Positions 1 to 11,300 of a stretch of 64,000 bases of DNA are shown piece by piece. The notes under the pieces are model-generated. The model did not search any database. It worked only from the letters and a program-made list of their open reading frames with translations, and had not been told where the DNA came from. Location of the stretch: the NCBI RefSeq assembly GCF_030936135.1, contig NC_082611.1:186001-250000 (forward strand), in the 5' to 3' direction. This DNA is from Gavia stellata (taxonomy: Eukaryota > Chordata > Aves > Gaviiformes > Gaviidae). The number at the start of each line of letters is the position of its first letter. Within the stretch, counting starts at the first letter, position 1. A program made the position numbers and the translations under genes.

Positions 1-210
1 CAGCCCAATGGTGAGAACACTCAGTGATGATACGCATTTTAACCCCTTCTGTGCTTGTTTTGGAACAGAATCTGCCAGCTCTCAAGGAACTGAACTAGTC
101 AATGCAATGGAGTGAAATTCTGCCAAAGTTGTTTTGGTTTGTTTAAATACAACATACACACTGAAACAGACAGGCTAAACAAGAATATAGTTTACTGTTA
201 AACACTCAAT

Positions 211-232
211 TTAGGGTTAACCCTAACCCTTA
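211..232. repeat. Telomere-like TTAGGG/CCCTAA palindrome
   Basis: One TTAGGG unit is followed directly by two CCCTAA-type units in opposite orientation (TTAGGGTTAACCCTAACCC). It is far too short for a real interstitial telomere array. Confidence 0.6.
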
Positions 233-2077
233 ATTTTACTCTATGCTCCAAAAAATGTGAAAGTATTTTAAGCAAATCAGGATTTTAACAGGAGACACCT
301 CTCTCCCCAGAACAGTATAACCTCAAAATGTCCCTCCTGACCAGCAGGAACTGCAGATTCAAATTCCTGTAAATCAGGTAGAAGATAGCCATGAACCTAG
401 ATGAAGTCTTAACCCTGGACAGAAAAAAAACACCTCCAACAAATGTAAGCCCTATAGTTGCTGAAGATTTGTCCTATGCCTTCACTCACTCCTATCCCTA
501 CAGAAAATCTCCCGTCATGAACCTTATCTGTGTGGAGTTCTGTAATTAGATTGCTTCTGAAATCCAAAGACAGCTTCTCTACACAACAGCCTGAAATGTT
601 CATATGCCCTGAGAGCTGACAGAAGTAGAAGAGTGGGCACCACAGCAAAAATAATTAAATTGATAGCCAAGGTTTACTCAGACAAAATTCCTTCTGAAGT
701 CAAAGGCTGAAGAATTCATGTTTTGACCACAAGCTTGTTACAACTTGCAACGTTTCTCCTTCTGTTACAATTTACTCTAAAATCCAAACCTGAGGATTGC
801 CCCTGTACATGGCAATGCTAAGTTTGCACATTTTTTCAGCTCTAAAATACTAAAATCCTTTCTTTATGCTAGAGAGAAAAAGAACATAAAAGGACACGGG
901 CAGGAAAAAAAACATTGCTTGTAAGTGAAATTAAAAACTTTTCTTTTTTTGTCAATAAAAATATGCTAAGGTATTCAGTTCCATATCAAAAGATTTTGAA
1001 AGCTTTTTATGAATAACATAGTTACATCTTGTAAGTACACTTCAAAACATACTTCTGGCAGCACAAGGCTGCTTAATCCAGCAGACAAATATGTAAGATA
1101 AAATGAAGGCAGACTAACACACGAAGTAAGATACTAATTTAGATAAGCTACTGACTGAATTTAAGGATGAGTTCCCTAATCTGCACAGAATGTTTCTCAG
1201 ATGCGTATTTCATGACCACTCTTTCAGCTAGGCAGGCAACATAGATTATTTTACTGACACAGGAAGTTGTACATCATGGTTGCTCCCCTACAGTGTGACC
1301 TAAAGAAGACCAGGGGAAAAGGGAGGAAGGAAGATAGCCATTATGGATTACTTGTCCTGGATCGCTACCTGCAGACAACAGAGCCCTAAGTGGGGAACGA
1401 TACCCTTGTTCACTCAGAAGTACCGGGCTTGACATACAGAGTTACTGGCCAAGATCAGATGATATCAGGTATGTAGACCATTATAAAGACCATAAGGTGC
1501 CACTCGTGAGCCTTCTGGTTACAGTAAGTATTAATGGTGGCATTAACATATACATATATATATAGCTGTAAGCATTAAGAGTTTACAATACAATTTTGTG
1601 TAGCTTTGCTCTGAAAAACTAAACTAAACAAAAACAATTGCTCAACCCCCTAAGATGCAGGCAGCATTATCTGATTACATTCAGGTTTAGGCTTTTGGTC
1701 TTCATCTCTGAAGAGTCCACCAGGTTGACAATAGACAGAGATAGCCTCTACTCTGTCTTCTGTAGTTTTCAGAAAAGAGAAGTTAGTTAAGTTTTAATAA
1801 CTGAATTACACACTACCACATATTTTGTGTGACTCAGCTTGCAAAGAAAACACAAAGAACTCACACAAATAAAGCAGGAAAAGAAAATGGGTCACATAAT
1901 ATCTACAGTAGGTTAAATACACAAGCAAGAAAAAAAATAAAATTCAAACCTAGACTGAATTTACAAGGCAAATACATAGAAAAAAAATCACTCTTTTTGG
2001 TCTGAAGTTATTATTTGGAATTTATTCCTCTCTATCTCCTGTCTGCCCCTATACTGTATGTTTATCCCCCTAATAAG

Positions 2078-2230
2078 AACGTAAGAAATGTCCTGTTGGG
2101 TTAGACCCAGGCTAATATCCTGTTACCAAAAGAGGCAAGAGGAGATGATATTTAGGGAGAATACCTGATCCTGGTCGTTATCTATGGTCATCAAAGATAA
2201 TTCTTGAGGCAGAGAAAGTAAATGGAGGAT
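2078..2230 (+). repeat. Decayed CR1-like LINE 3' fragment
   Basis: The stretch from TAAGAACGTAAG through GTCCTGTTGGGTTAGACCCA and AATATCCTGTTACCAAAAG resembles the 3' portion of old CR1-type LINEs common in birds and reptiles, and matches the pattern of the clearer copy at 23.23 kb. Divergence is high and the ends are uncertain. Confidence 0.45.
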
Positions 2231-3525
2231 TTCTCAGACCACCTCCCTTCCCTCTGTGAGAGACTCCTCCAGGTCTGGTGAAGATTCTCCAGCCCAAAAT
2301 GTCAACATTGATCAGGACCCTCTTCCTTTTTGGCCAGGCTTCTAAGAAGCATCTCCTCTATGACTCAAGGCTAGGTGGACTCCACAGAAAAACCATGATA
2401 GATTACACTGCCACTCACATGACAAGAAATAATTTATTCTCAAATATTCGTTCATCCCTAATGGCTTGGCTACAGTATACCCGCAAGACCACTGCTCTTG
2501 TATCTCTCATCTCTCATGCTCTTTGCACAAAGATACAAAGAACATCCGAGAAATGTCAAGAAACCTATCACTAGAAACAACCATGCAATTTAGTGCAGTA
2601 TTGATGCCAAGATGGTGAGTGAACATGTATTTTGTATCAAGAGGGTCTTGTGATTCACAGTTAACATGAAGTCAAATGTCAGTACTAACATAAAATGAGT
2701 GTAATATCAGAGACAAAAAGAGTGCAATAGGGGGGAAGGGAAACTATCAATGCTTACTTTTTGTTCCTCAGTGCTGCAGAATTTACATTTTGATATCAGT
2801 GTTGGCATGAACGGCAATGTCCTCAGCACTACTGACGCTAGGAAAATCTATTGCCAACTGTTAGTCTTAATATTTTTTTTTTTTAGGCTTTTTCTTCTTT
2901 ATTAAGACAGAAGCACAAACGACAGAAGCTAGAATTCATACAGTTGCCTCAACTCTGGAGGAAGCCTTCAACATGATCTTTGGAAACTGCTCTACAAATG
3001 TAACTTCAGATTTGTGGTATTTGATTTTCTGAATGTGGGATAAAGAGGCCCAACAGATTTAAGTACTCTTCAGGAATGCGTCCCTCCTAAAAATGGAAAT
3101 CTGCTATGCTGTGTAGTCAAAGACATAAGCACAGGAAGGCCACAGTTCAACCTCTAAGGATTTAGAGTCTACTTTAATTAAAGACCAGTATTTGGTGACA
3201 TTACTTACTTTGCAGAGGCTCAGCTGTAAATCTTCACAGATTCATTTTTAAGCTTCACTAAACACTGCAGTTGAATACATTTCAGATTACCTCTCGCTTT
3301 CACAGAGGTTAAAAAAGAACAATTTTTTCAATTTTTGCATCTTTGCTCAAGGCAATAGGAGGAGGCCTGAATATTTCTGACACACCACAAGTCAGAAGAT
3401 GACGAGCCTGCCTTAATAAGGGTCACATCCTCATAATGTTGTAACTGCACAGACCTTGGCCTCTTAGATTCTTACAAAGACACCATTTGTCACTGTTCTT
3501 CACCGCAGCTAAATTGCTTAGAAAA

Positions 3526-3565
3526 AGAACAAGTGATACCTTCACGTAGAACAAGTGATACCTTC
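3526..3565. repeat. Tandem duplication, 18-bp unit
   Basis: The 18-base string AGAACAAGTGATACCTTC occurs at 3526-3543 and again at 3548-3565, a 22-bp offset with four intervening bases. Both copies are identical. Confidence 0.85.
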
Positions 3566-5020
3566 TTTCCCTTGGTTCTTGCCTACTCTAGGCCTTTGCT
3601 TATAGCTAAACTTCTACAAAGAAAATGAGGAAATTTATACCAATAAAACTAGTTATATATCCTATGAAAATAGCAGCTTCTTGAGTTTCTTGATTTGCAT
3701 TATATTTTGTGGCTTTAAATGTGCTGTTATATTGCCTACATTTATGGGGAGTGGAGGGGAAGATGACAGGAAGAGGAAACATGTAGGTGTTTTTAATTAA
3801 GCTGTAAAACTAATTCTGCTCTGAAGTAACTTATTTCCTTCCCACGTCCCTCACTGTCTCAGAACACTAATTCCACAGTAAAGGAAGCATGATTCATCAC
3901 CATTGTTCAGACTCAGATTATGCACATGTAATCAAACACAGTTGCATTATCACAGCTTAATGATCTATTATTTACGAAGTAAGTGTCGTAACTGATCATG
4001 TGCACACAGTCGAGCCATCTTGGTTATGAAGTAAAACAGACAACTTGAGGCTTAATGAAGGCAGCAGAATATTAGCACTGAGTCTGCAATCAGGATGAGC
4101 TATGAAGGCACATAATCTTCACCATGACTGAGCTGACAAGCACTGACTTCTTAACTGTGCTAACTCGAATGTGTGATCAAGTACTTACACATCTTTGATA
4201 AACTTGATAAAACAAAGGTGGTGCTGGTTATCCTATCTTCATCCATTGTGATCAACATAAATCCTATGCAAATATTCAATGTTTTAAATACCTCATGGAC
4301 TCCGGGCATAATGACATCATGTCCAACATTTCTATCCTTTTACTCTTCAAAAGGAAACTATGATTTATTGCTCTGAGCTTAGAAGGGCTAACATAAATAT
4401 TCTATAATTGATAAATGCAATTAATCTTTGACGTATCTCCTATTTAATCTCCAGAATAAACAGCAAGTTTTCCTATTAATTTTGCAGTGTCACAAACTTG
4501 AACAATATTTACAGACAAATTTTATCATACAGCTAGGCTGTTGCTCTGTATCATCACCTAACTTAGGCATACTGCAGTTAGGTACCAGTAACAGAGAGAC
4601 CTGATGTATGGAGAAGATCAGCAGTATAATCCTAAAGCATGACCTGAGCGTGTTTTAAGGAGATGTGATAAGATTCTTGACATTTTTTGGCTGAAAAGCT
4701 GCTCAAAAGAATATGCATTTTGTATTGAAATAACAACACTGGAAAGCTGATCAACCAGATAGAGAAAGCATATAAAGCAGCAGCTATGGCTATGGTTGCA
4801 CACACAGAGACAGCCTAGTTAATCCAACTCTCATGGCACTATGAGAAAAACAGACATAGGAGAAGACCATTTGGGTACGTTAAATTGCAATAAATTTGCA
4901 GGATATAAATGAGAACAGCTGAAATGAAGGGATGACATTCAAGTGAGGCAGAAGTTTATGGCTGAGAATGATGCATATGTATGGCATGCAGAGGACTGTA
5001 TGCCAGCGAGATTATTTTGG

Positions 5021-5080
5021 CAAAGGTGACTGAGGAAAGGGGTAGATAGCCAAAGTGACTGAGGAAAAGGGGTGCATAGC
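5021..5080. repeat. Tandem duplication, 30-bp unit
   Basis: Two adjacent 30-bp copies (5021-5050 and 5051-5080) share the core GTGACTGAGGAAA followed by GGGGT and ATAGC. They differ by a few substitutions and single-base shifts. Confidence 0.8.
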
Positions 5081-5698
5081 ATATTGGATGATGAAACATT
5101 ACATAGCTGAAGATTCATGGAAGGACATGCAAGGAGTAATGGAAATATGAGTAAACATGAAAAAGTGGTAACATAACCAACTTCATTAACCAAGTAGGAC
5201 ATCAAATAGCTGAAATATGGACCAAGCTATTTCAAGACTTGTATGCACGGAAATATTCAAGAAACTTAGTCTACTATTATTTCCCATAACCAAGGAGTTC
5301 AGATACATGAATTTTACCAGCACAACGGAAGAAACAATAAAGAAAACCCTCTTAAAGTTTAATAAAGAGTGAGAGAAAAGAAATTTATGTCATAAAAAAA
5401 GGAGCAGTAGGAGAATGTGTAAAAAGGAGTGTTCCTTCTGGCAATTAGATGACACTGAACAGAGCACAAAATAATAGTAATGGTTAAGAACAAGCAGTAA
5501 GAGCTGAAAGTAAAAGTTGTTGTAAATGCAGCTCCCAAAGACGACGCATAGGACTGGGAAAAGGATGAGTGAATTTGTTGCTACAAAGCATACAAAGACT
5601 CCAAACCTTACTTAAGACACTTCACAGCTCTGATGCAATATGAGGAAAAAATGGGTATGCCAAGAAAGCCTATCTAGGACATGCTAGAGCAATGCAAC

Positions 5699-5757
5699 AA
5701 AAAAGAAAGATAAGAGATGAAGAAAGAAAAGATAAGAAAAGAAAGAAAGATAAGATG
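5699..5757 (+). repeat. GAAA/GATAA purine-rich simple repeat
   Basis: Imperfect GAAA, GATAA and GAAAGA units with almost no pyrimidines except T in GAT. Surrounding sequence from roughly 5.0 to 7.0 kb is also purine-biased on the plus strand, so the UNKL transcript is pyrimidine-rich here. Confidence 0.75.
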
Positions 5758-8279
5758 GCAAGTGTGGAGAAACAAGTAGTACTAATTGAAATGAAAAATT
5801 ACAATTAAGGGAAATACTGTACCACATTGGGTAAACTGCATTGTGGAGGTTAAATGCATTTAGATGATACAACTGGTGGAGTACAAAGCAAAGGGAACTG
5901 CAAAGACAAACTGGAGAAAAACAGTACTATCAAAGATCAGGTGAAGTATAATGTTAGATGCTTCAAACCAGAAGGCAAAAGATGGGAGGTAAAGAAACAT
6001 AAATGTAGAAGCTCTCCATGAAAACTGAACTCACACTTACCAAAAAAGGCTGGAGAGCAGATTATCTCCTGACTGAAATGTTAAGGAAAGATACAGCAGA
6101 GGAATGACTGATGACAACCCAACTAACAAGGCAACTTAGATGAAGACATAAGAATACAGTATAGGTAAGATAAGAAGGTATATATTTAAAACAGTTATAC
6201 AGCCTCCCTCACTATCAACCTGGATCATACAGAATCTTAATGGACTCATTCTTCCAATTACATTTATAGATAGGGCAACAGTATTACCACATTCTAGAGA
6301 AGGGGACCTGAGCAACTTGCTCACAAAGAGGAATTTTATGATCCAGCACAGAACTGAGTTTAGGTCGCTCAAGTACTGTATCATCCTCTTCCTCTAGAAG
6401 CAAATAAAACAGTAGGATACTCTCCCAGCATACTATAACAGGGAATGCGGGAGAAGTTTTGGAAGATGAAGATACAACAGAAGAGAGGCATAGAAAGTCT
6501 AATTTCATCATGATAAAACCCACTAAAAGTAAGTTTACTCAGGGCCAGTGTCTGACAGTGACGAGAATGAAGACAAAGGAGAGGACAGAAAGACAGACAG
6601 CTTACTGGAAAAGAGAGAAAAAACACAAACCACAAATGTAAATAAGTGGCTGGGATATGGAAAGTAGGGGGAGGGAGGAAAACAGACTGACTACTTAAAT
6701 ACTAAAATCAAGCCGTTTACAGCAGATGGAGAAAGTGAAAGCAAGCAAGCAACAAAAGTCAAGAATTAAACATGGAAAAACAGAAAACCAACCTGCTAAT
6801 GAAAAATCAGGAACTGAATATTCAGAAAAACAAATAATGGAAGTGCATCAAACAATGCTGCAGGTAAGTAGTCAAGTGAAAGAAAGACACAACATTTTGC
6901 CAGACATCGGAAAAAAGGCGGCCACTTGCAATAAAACTTCAAGTAGAAAGTACAGGGAAGGGAGTAGGGTCAACTTTTCCATTTTCACACTTGAACACTA
7001 GTACACGCGGAGACTCACTGAGCACGGAATGGAAAATGTACACATGTTCATCAGACTCCTAATGACTAACAGAAAAATGCATGTATATGGAAGACGACTC
7101 CCCATAGCTGGAAGGCATGTTAGAATACTTAGTGTTTTCAGCTGTACCTAAAAGCTAAGAAGCTTCTGGGAGAAGAGATGCATTTATAGATCTCTCCTGA
7201 AAGCTTCAGAACCTTAGCAACAACAAAATTAGCTTCCTAAATAAAAAGGCAGACCCTCTCTCAGAACCCTTCATATACAGAAGCAGATTTCTGCACTGGG
7301 AACCTAAGATAAAACGTAGGCATATTGCTATCTCTACTCTCAATCTACAGGACAGCGATATGAAGCTACATGAAAGAAACGCAGGAGTTTTAACAACTGC
7401 ACTGTATCTTGGCAATTCCTTTTAAACATTGTTTAAAATATGTCATTTTAGCTGGTTTCTAACCAAACAATATAGATCATCAGTGCTGGAAAGCTAGAAG
7501 TTAAAATTCTGAGAGTAAATGTGTATGTACATATACCTCTGCACTGTAAATGAGGTAAGAAAAATGCAAGTCAGGAGAGAATAAGAGAGGTGTCACTATT
7601 TCTATATATTATTTTGAAACAAATATAAAACCTAACAGAAGGATCTATTCCAACTGATACTAAAAGGAAGATAATAAAAGCTCTGCAATGTATCTTTCTC
7701 CTTCCTCTCCCCCATCCTTAACTGACAAAATTTGCTAACATAAACTACATTTATCACCCTTGTAATCAAACACCTTTCTACTACCAAACACACTGCATGT
7801 ACTGCACCACTGTAAGAAGCTTTAAGTATAAAGCATGTTCAGGAAGGACAACAATTCATTCCTAATGTTAAAAAATTAGGGCAGAGAAGGGGGCTGGGAT
7901 CAGGCAAGATCTTCCATGAATGAAACCTTTCCTATAGAAAAAAAGAGACATATGTAAATTAAGCTGTCCTGTAGTTGTATATTTGATTAACAATGATATT
8001 CCTCACTGTAGCATTCAAAATACTGCATCTAAAGACAGAAAACAAGAACAGAAAACACAAATAATACACAGTTAAATCAGGTGGCAAGGGCAGACATTCC
8101 ATTTTGGCTTACAGTACCAGTTAAAAATATTACTGCCTGATATTTACTACAGCTGTGTTTTTTTTCTCTTTTGCTGAAGTACAAAGAAATAAAAAACAGA
8201 CGTTTAAGTAGTAAAATAAACATTGTATATTGGCACAGTGATTATCAGTAGTAACTTTTCCATAATTATTTACACTTAC

Positions 8280-8362
8280 ATTTCCAGACTGCCCACTGCT
8301 ATTTGTAATGCTGTTTGTGGAGTTAAGACTGCTGCTCCATTCATTTGCAATTCCTATGCTGT
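8280..8362 (-). CDS. UNKL: UNKL coding exon 8 (Ser/Asn-rich linker)
   Basis: 83 nt encoding residues 315-341, beginning SIGIANEWSSSLNS and ending SSGQSGN before the donor GTAAGT. The IANEW and GQSGN motifs align with the region just after finger 6 in mammalian UNKL. No later UNKL exon was recognised between here and position 1. Confidence 0.85.
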
Positions 8363-11300
8363 CTGTTGAAAACAGGTGAGCGCCTGGCTTTGATTGACAA
8401 CCAGTTTGCAGTATGACTACATTCATGGTGTCCTCTGTTGAAGGAATCCCCAACAAATTACACACAGATTTGATACTTAGCTGTGTGAATTTAACAGTTA
8501 CATACCCACTACCAAACACAGCACCTGTCACATGGAAACATCAATCACACACAAGAAATCTCCCTCTTTTTCTTTAAATATAAGCATAAAGGCAAGGTAA
8601 GAATAATATAATTCACCATTATGTATTTGTGGCTACTAACAAATGCGATATTCTTATTTACTTGCTCCATCAAAAATTGGTGGGAGATAGATCAAAATTC
8701 ATGTATTTAAAGTATCCTAGATTTTGCTTTATTTTCCAGAATCTGTATCATACCAGTGTTTAAAAGACAACATTTTTAGATCTCCTGACTGGAAAGGTAA
8801 CAACGGCATCATAATCACAGGGTTCTTTGTTTTCTTTTTCCAGTCTAGAACAAACTGACTTGATCATAAAACAATTTGAAGAGAGTATGGGACTTGTACT
8901 ATTTAACTTAAAAAGGAACAACAACCTTTGAGCAAGTTCATTATTAACTTATATGTAAATTGTGACCAGTGACTTGTTAATTTTCATACCAGAAATTTCA
9001 GCTCAAGGTAACTGAACAATTACTTCGCAATTCCCCGAAGGTTACTTTGTTAAACTATTAAAACGTCTTAGATATTTGATTCTTTAAATGTGCAATACAT
9101 TAAGGAGATTTAGACTTCTAGTTTTACAGGCAAATGATGAGTTAACAAAAAATGTTTACCTTAGTAAGCAATTACAGTTAATAACATTCCTCACCTCATA
9201 ATCCATGCACACGAGACATCAAAGTAAGGAAGTCAGGACTGAAAACAAAATCTCTAAATAAATTCTACAGGTATGGCAAGATTTTTTTTCATCTCTAGCT
9301 GCTACTGCATTTCTGAAGGGGTAATGATAAGCTACAGTTAAAAATCAAATTTAAACATTTCTCTGTACTAGGAACAATAAGTAGCTCTGATAGAGTGTAC
9401 GGAAGTACAAGCCATAGTAGGAAACAGAATGAGTATGAGATTTAGACACCTCTCTTCAGTGGGATAGCATAGCTGAGGATTGTTTCTAATGATGTGGGTT
9501 TTTTCTAAGTAGCATTTGACGTATCACAATTCCACGGCCTTCTTACTGTACGGTCCAAGGCTTCACCAAATATTTCCACTATTGTATAAATGACAAAAAT
9601 AGGGACGTGTCTCACAAAAGAAAAAGGGAAAAGCTACTACTAAGTACCACTATAGACACAAGTCCAGTCCAGCCACACCCAAAAAAAAGAAAAGGAAAAA
9701 GAAACCATAGGGATTGCAAAGATGATGTCACTAGACCCCTGCTGTTCTTCCTACAGAATGAGAGTGCAAAGAACAGTTGGGAAGACATAAACAGATGTGC
9801 TGACTTTTTGTAATTGACTCTCACTGTCACTACAAATCATCTCATTGTATAGGTGCTTGCCCAGAGCAAGTCCAGTCAGCCATCTTATGTCCAGTCAACC
9901 CTCACATGGCCAGTCAAACCTCACAGTGCTCTAGGAAAAGCACTACCTGGTTCATGCCCTCTCTCTTAAATCCTCATTAGCTTTTTTTCCCTGACACAAC
10001 CACATACTCATCCAATATTCTATAAATGAGTGTAAGTAGTCTTACCACCCTAAAAGGGTAGTATAAGACTGATTCAAAAAAATTTCAGAGAGAAATAATC
10101 TGTCCTTTCTCTTTCCAAGGCATTTAGGGAGAATAGCATGATTAGTTTTTGCTATTCTGCTTATTGATAGTAAGTCAAACACATTAAATTCAGAATGTGT
10201 GCTTCTATGTCATTCTAATTTCTTCCAAGAGTGAACACCATAGTTTGTGGCCAGATGCACAAAAGTTACAAATTCTACAGTGTAAGCCTCCCCCAGTCTA
10301 ACCATATTTTCTCAAAGACCTACAGCTATTGTAGAAGGTTGCAACTGACAGAAAAGCAACAGTCTCACATGCTGGCCTATCGCATGGCAATCACTGAAGC
10401 TCATGGAGATTAGGATAGAACCCTCAAAAAGAACTTCAACTATCTAATGCCAGTGCAGTGGTGTTTCAGGGATTACGTATCAGTAGCCTAGGATGTTATG
10501 TAGAAATAGGGTTGTACTCTTTATGAGATACAACATTTTCAACTCTATAGCCTCCTTAGAATTTGCACTGACAAAGCTTGGGTATTACGAATATAAGGGT
10601 TACCGTGGTCAGGCTAGGTCTGGCCTGGGGAACCCCATCTTTCATGAATTCAAAAGTAAGTTTTTTCATTATTGCAACCTTGGCACCAGTAGAAGAGAAC
10701 AGTCTTGGATGAAAAATCTGAGAAGGCAAATGCCTTCAGTAACAGAAGCTGTTATACAGGAGATGTGTTCTTTGAAGTGTTTCCAAATTCTTGCCAGCAG
10801 AATTTCAGTCTGCCTGTGTTTCTGTTTTAAAAAAAAAATCTATTGTTTTTTAAGGTGCCAGTTGTAGTCAAGCAGTCAGTGGACAAATAAGTGTCACAGA
10901 GAGGCGTTCATTATTTTAAAAGAGTCCGTTACTGAAGTGTCCCCACATACCCTAGCTACTTTCTGTTTTGCAAAGAGTGTCAGGGAGATATGTCAGATCC
11001 CACTACTTCTCTAGTTTTCAGGATCAGGTGCCCTCCTTCCTGTCATCACCAAGCGTCTTTGGGACTACAATGGACCTAAGGCTTCAGCAAGTTGGGGGGG
11101 GGGGGAAGGGAGGGGGTCGAGAACAATGAGTGACATTTGTAAGACAATACTGTCTGCAACCAGGGCCTCAAGGGAAAAGCAGTCTTGGAGGAATAGTAAT
11201 ATTCCTCATGATCTTCACAAAGGAGGGAGAAAAGGGAAATAAACGGTCCGCTGGTTCTGAGGAATTCATTGCGGGAAGACCAGCAACACTATTATAAAGA

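Larger units (their letters stand above)
1..8279 (-). other. UNKL intron 8 (partial), no coding exon recognised
   Basis: AT-rich sequence with only short chance reading frames. I looked on the minus strand for the next UNKL segments (basic linker, hydrophobic AVFAAVHP-like patch, C-terminal coiled coil and RING) and saw none. It holds a CR1-like fragment near 2.1 kb, a telomere-like palindrome at 211-232, small tandem duplications near 3.5 and 5.0 kb and a purine-rich stretch around 5.7 kb. Confidence 0.6.

Noticed and set aside
6459-7001. Lys/Gln/Glu-rich plus-strand open frames
   Set aside because: They arise from purine-rich intron sequence and have no recognisable domain.
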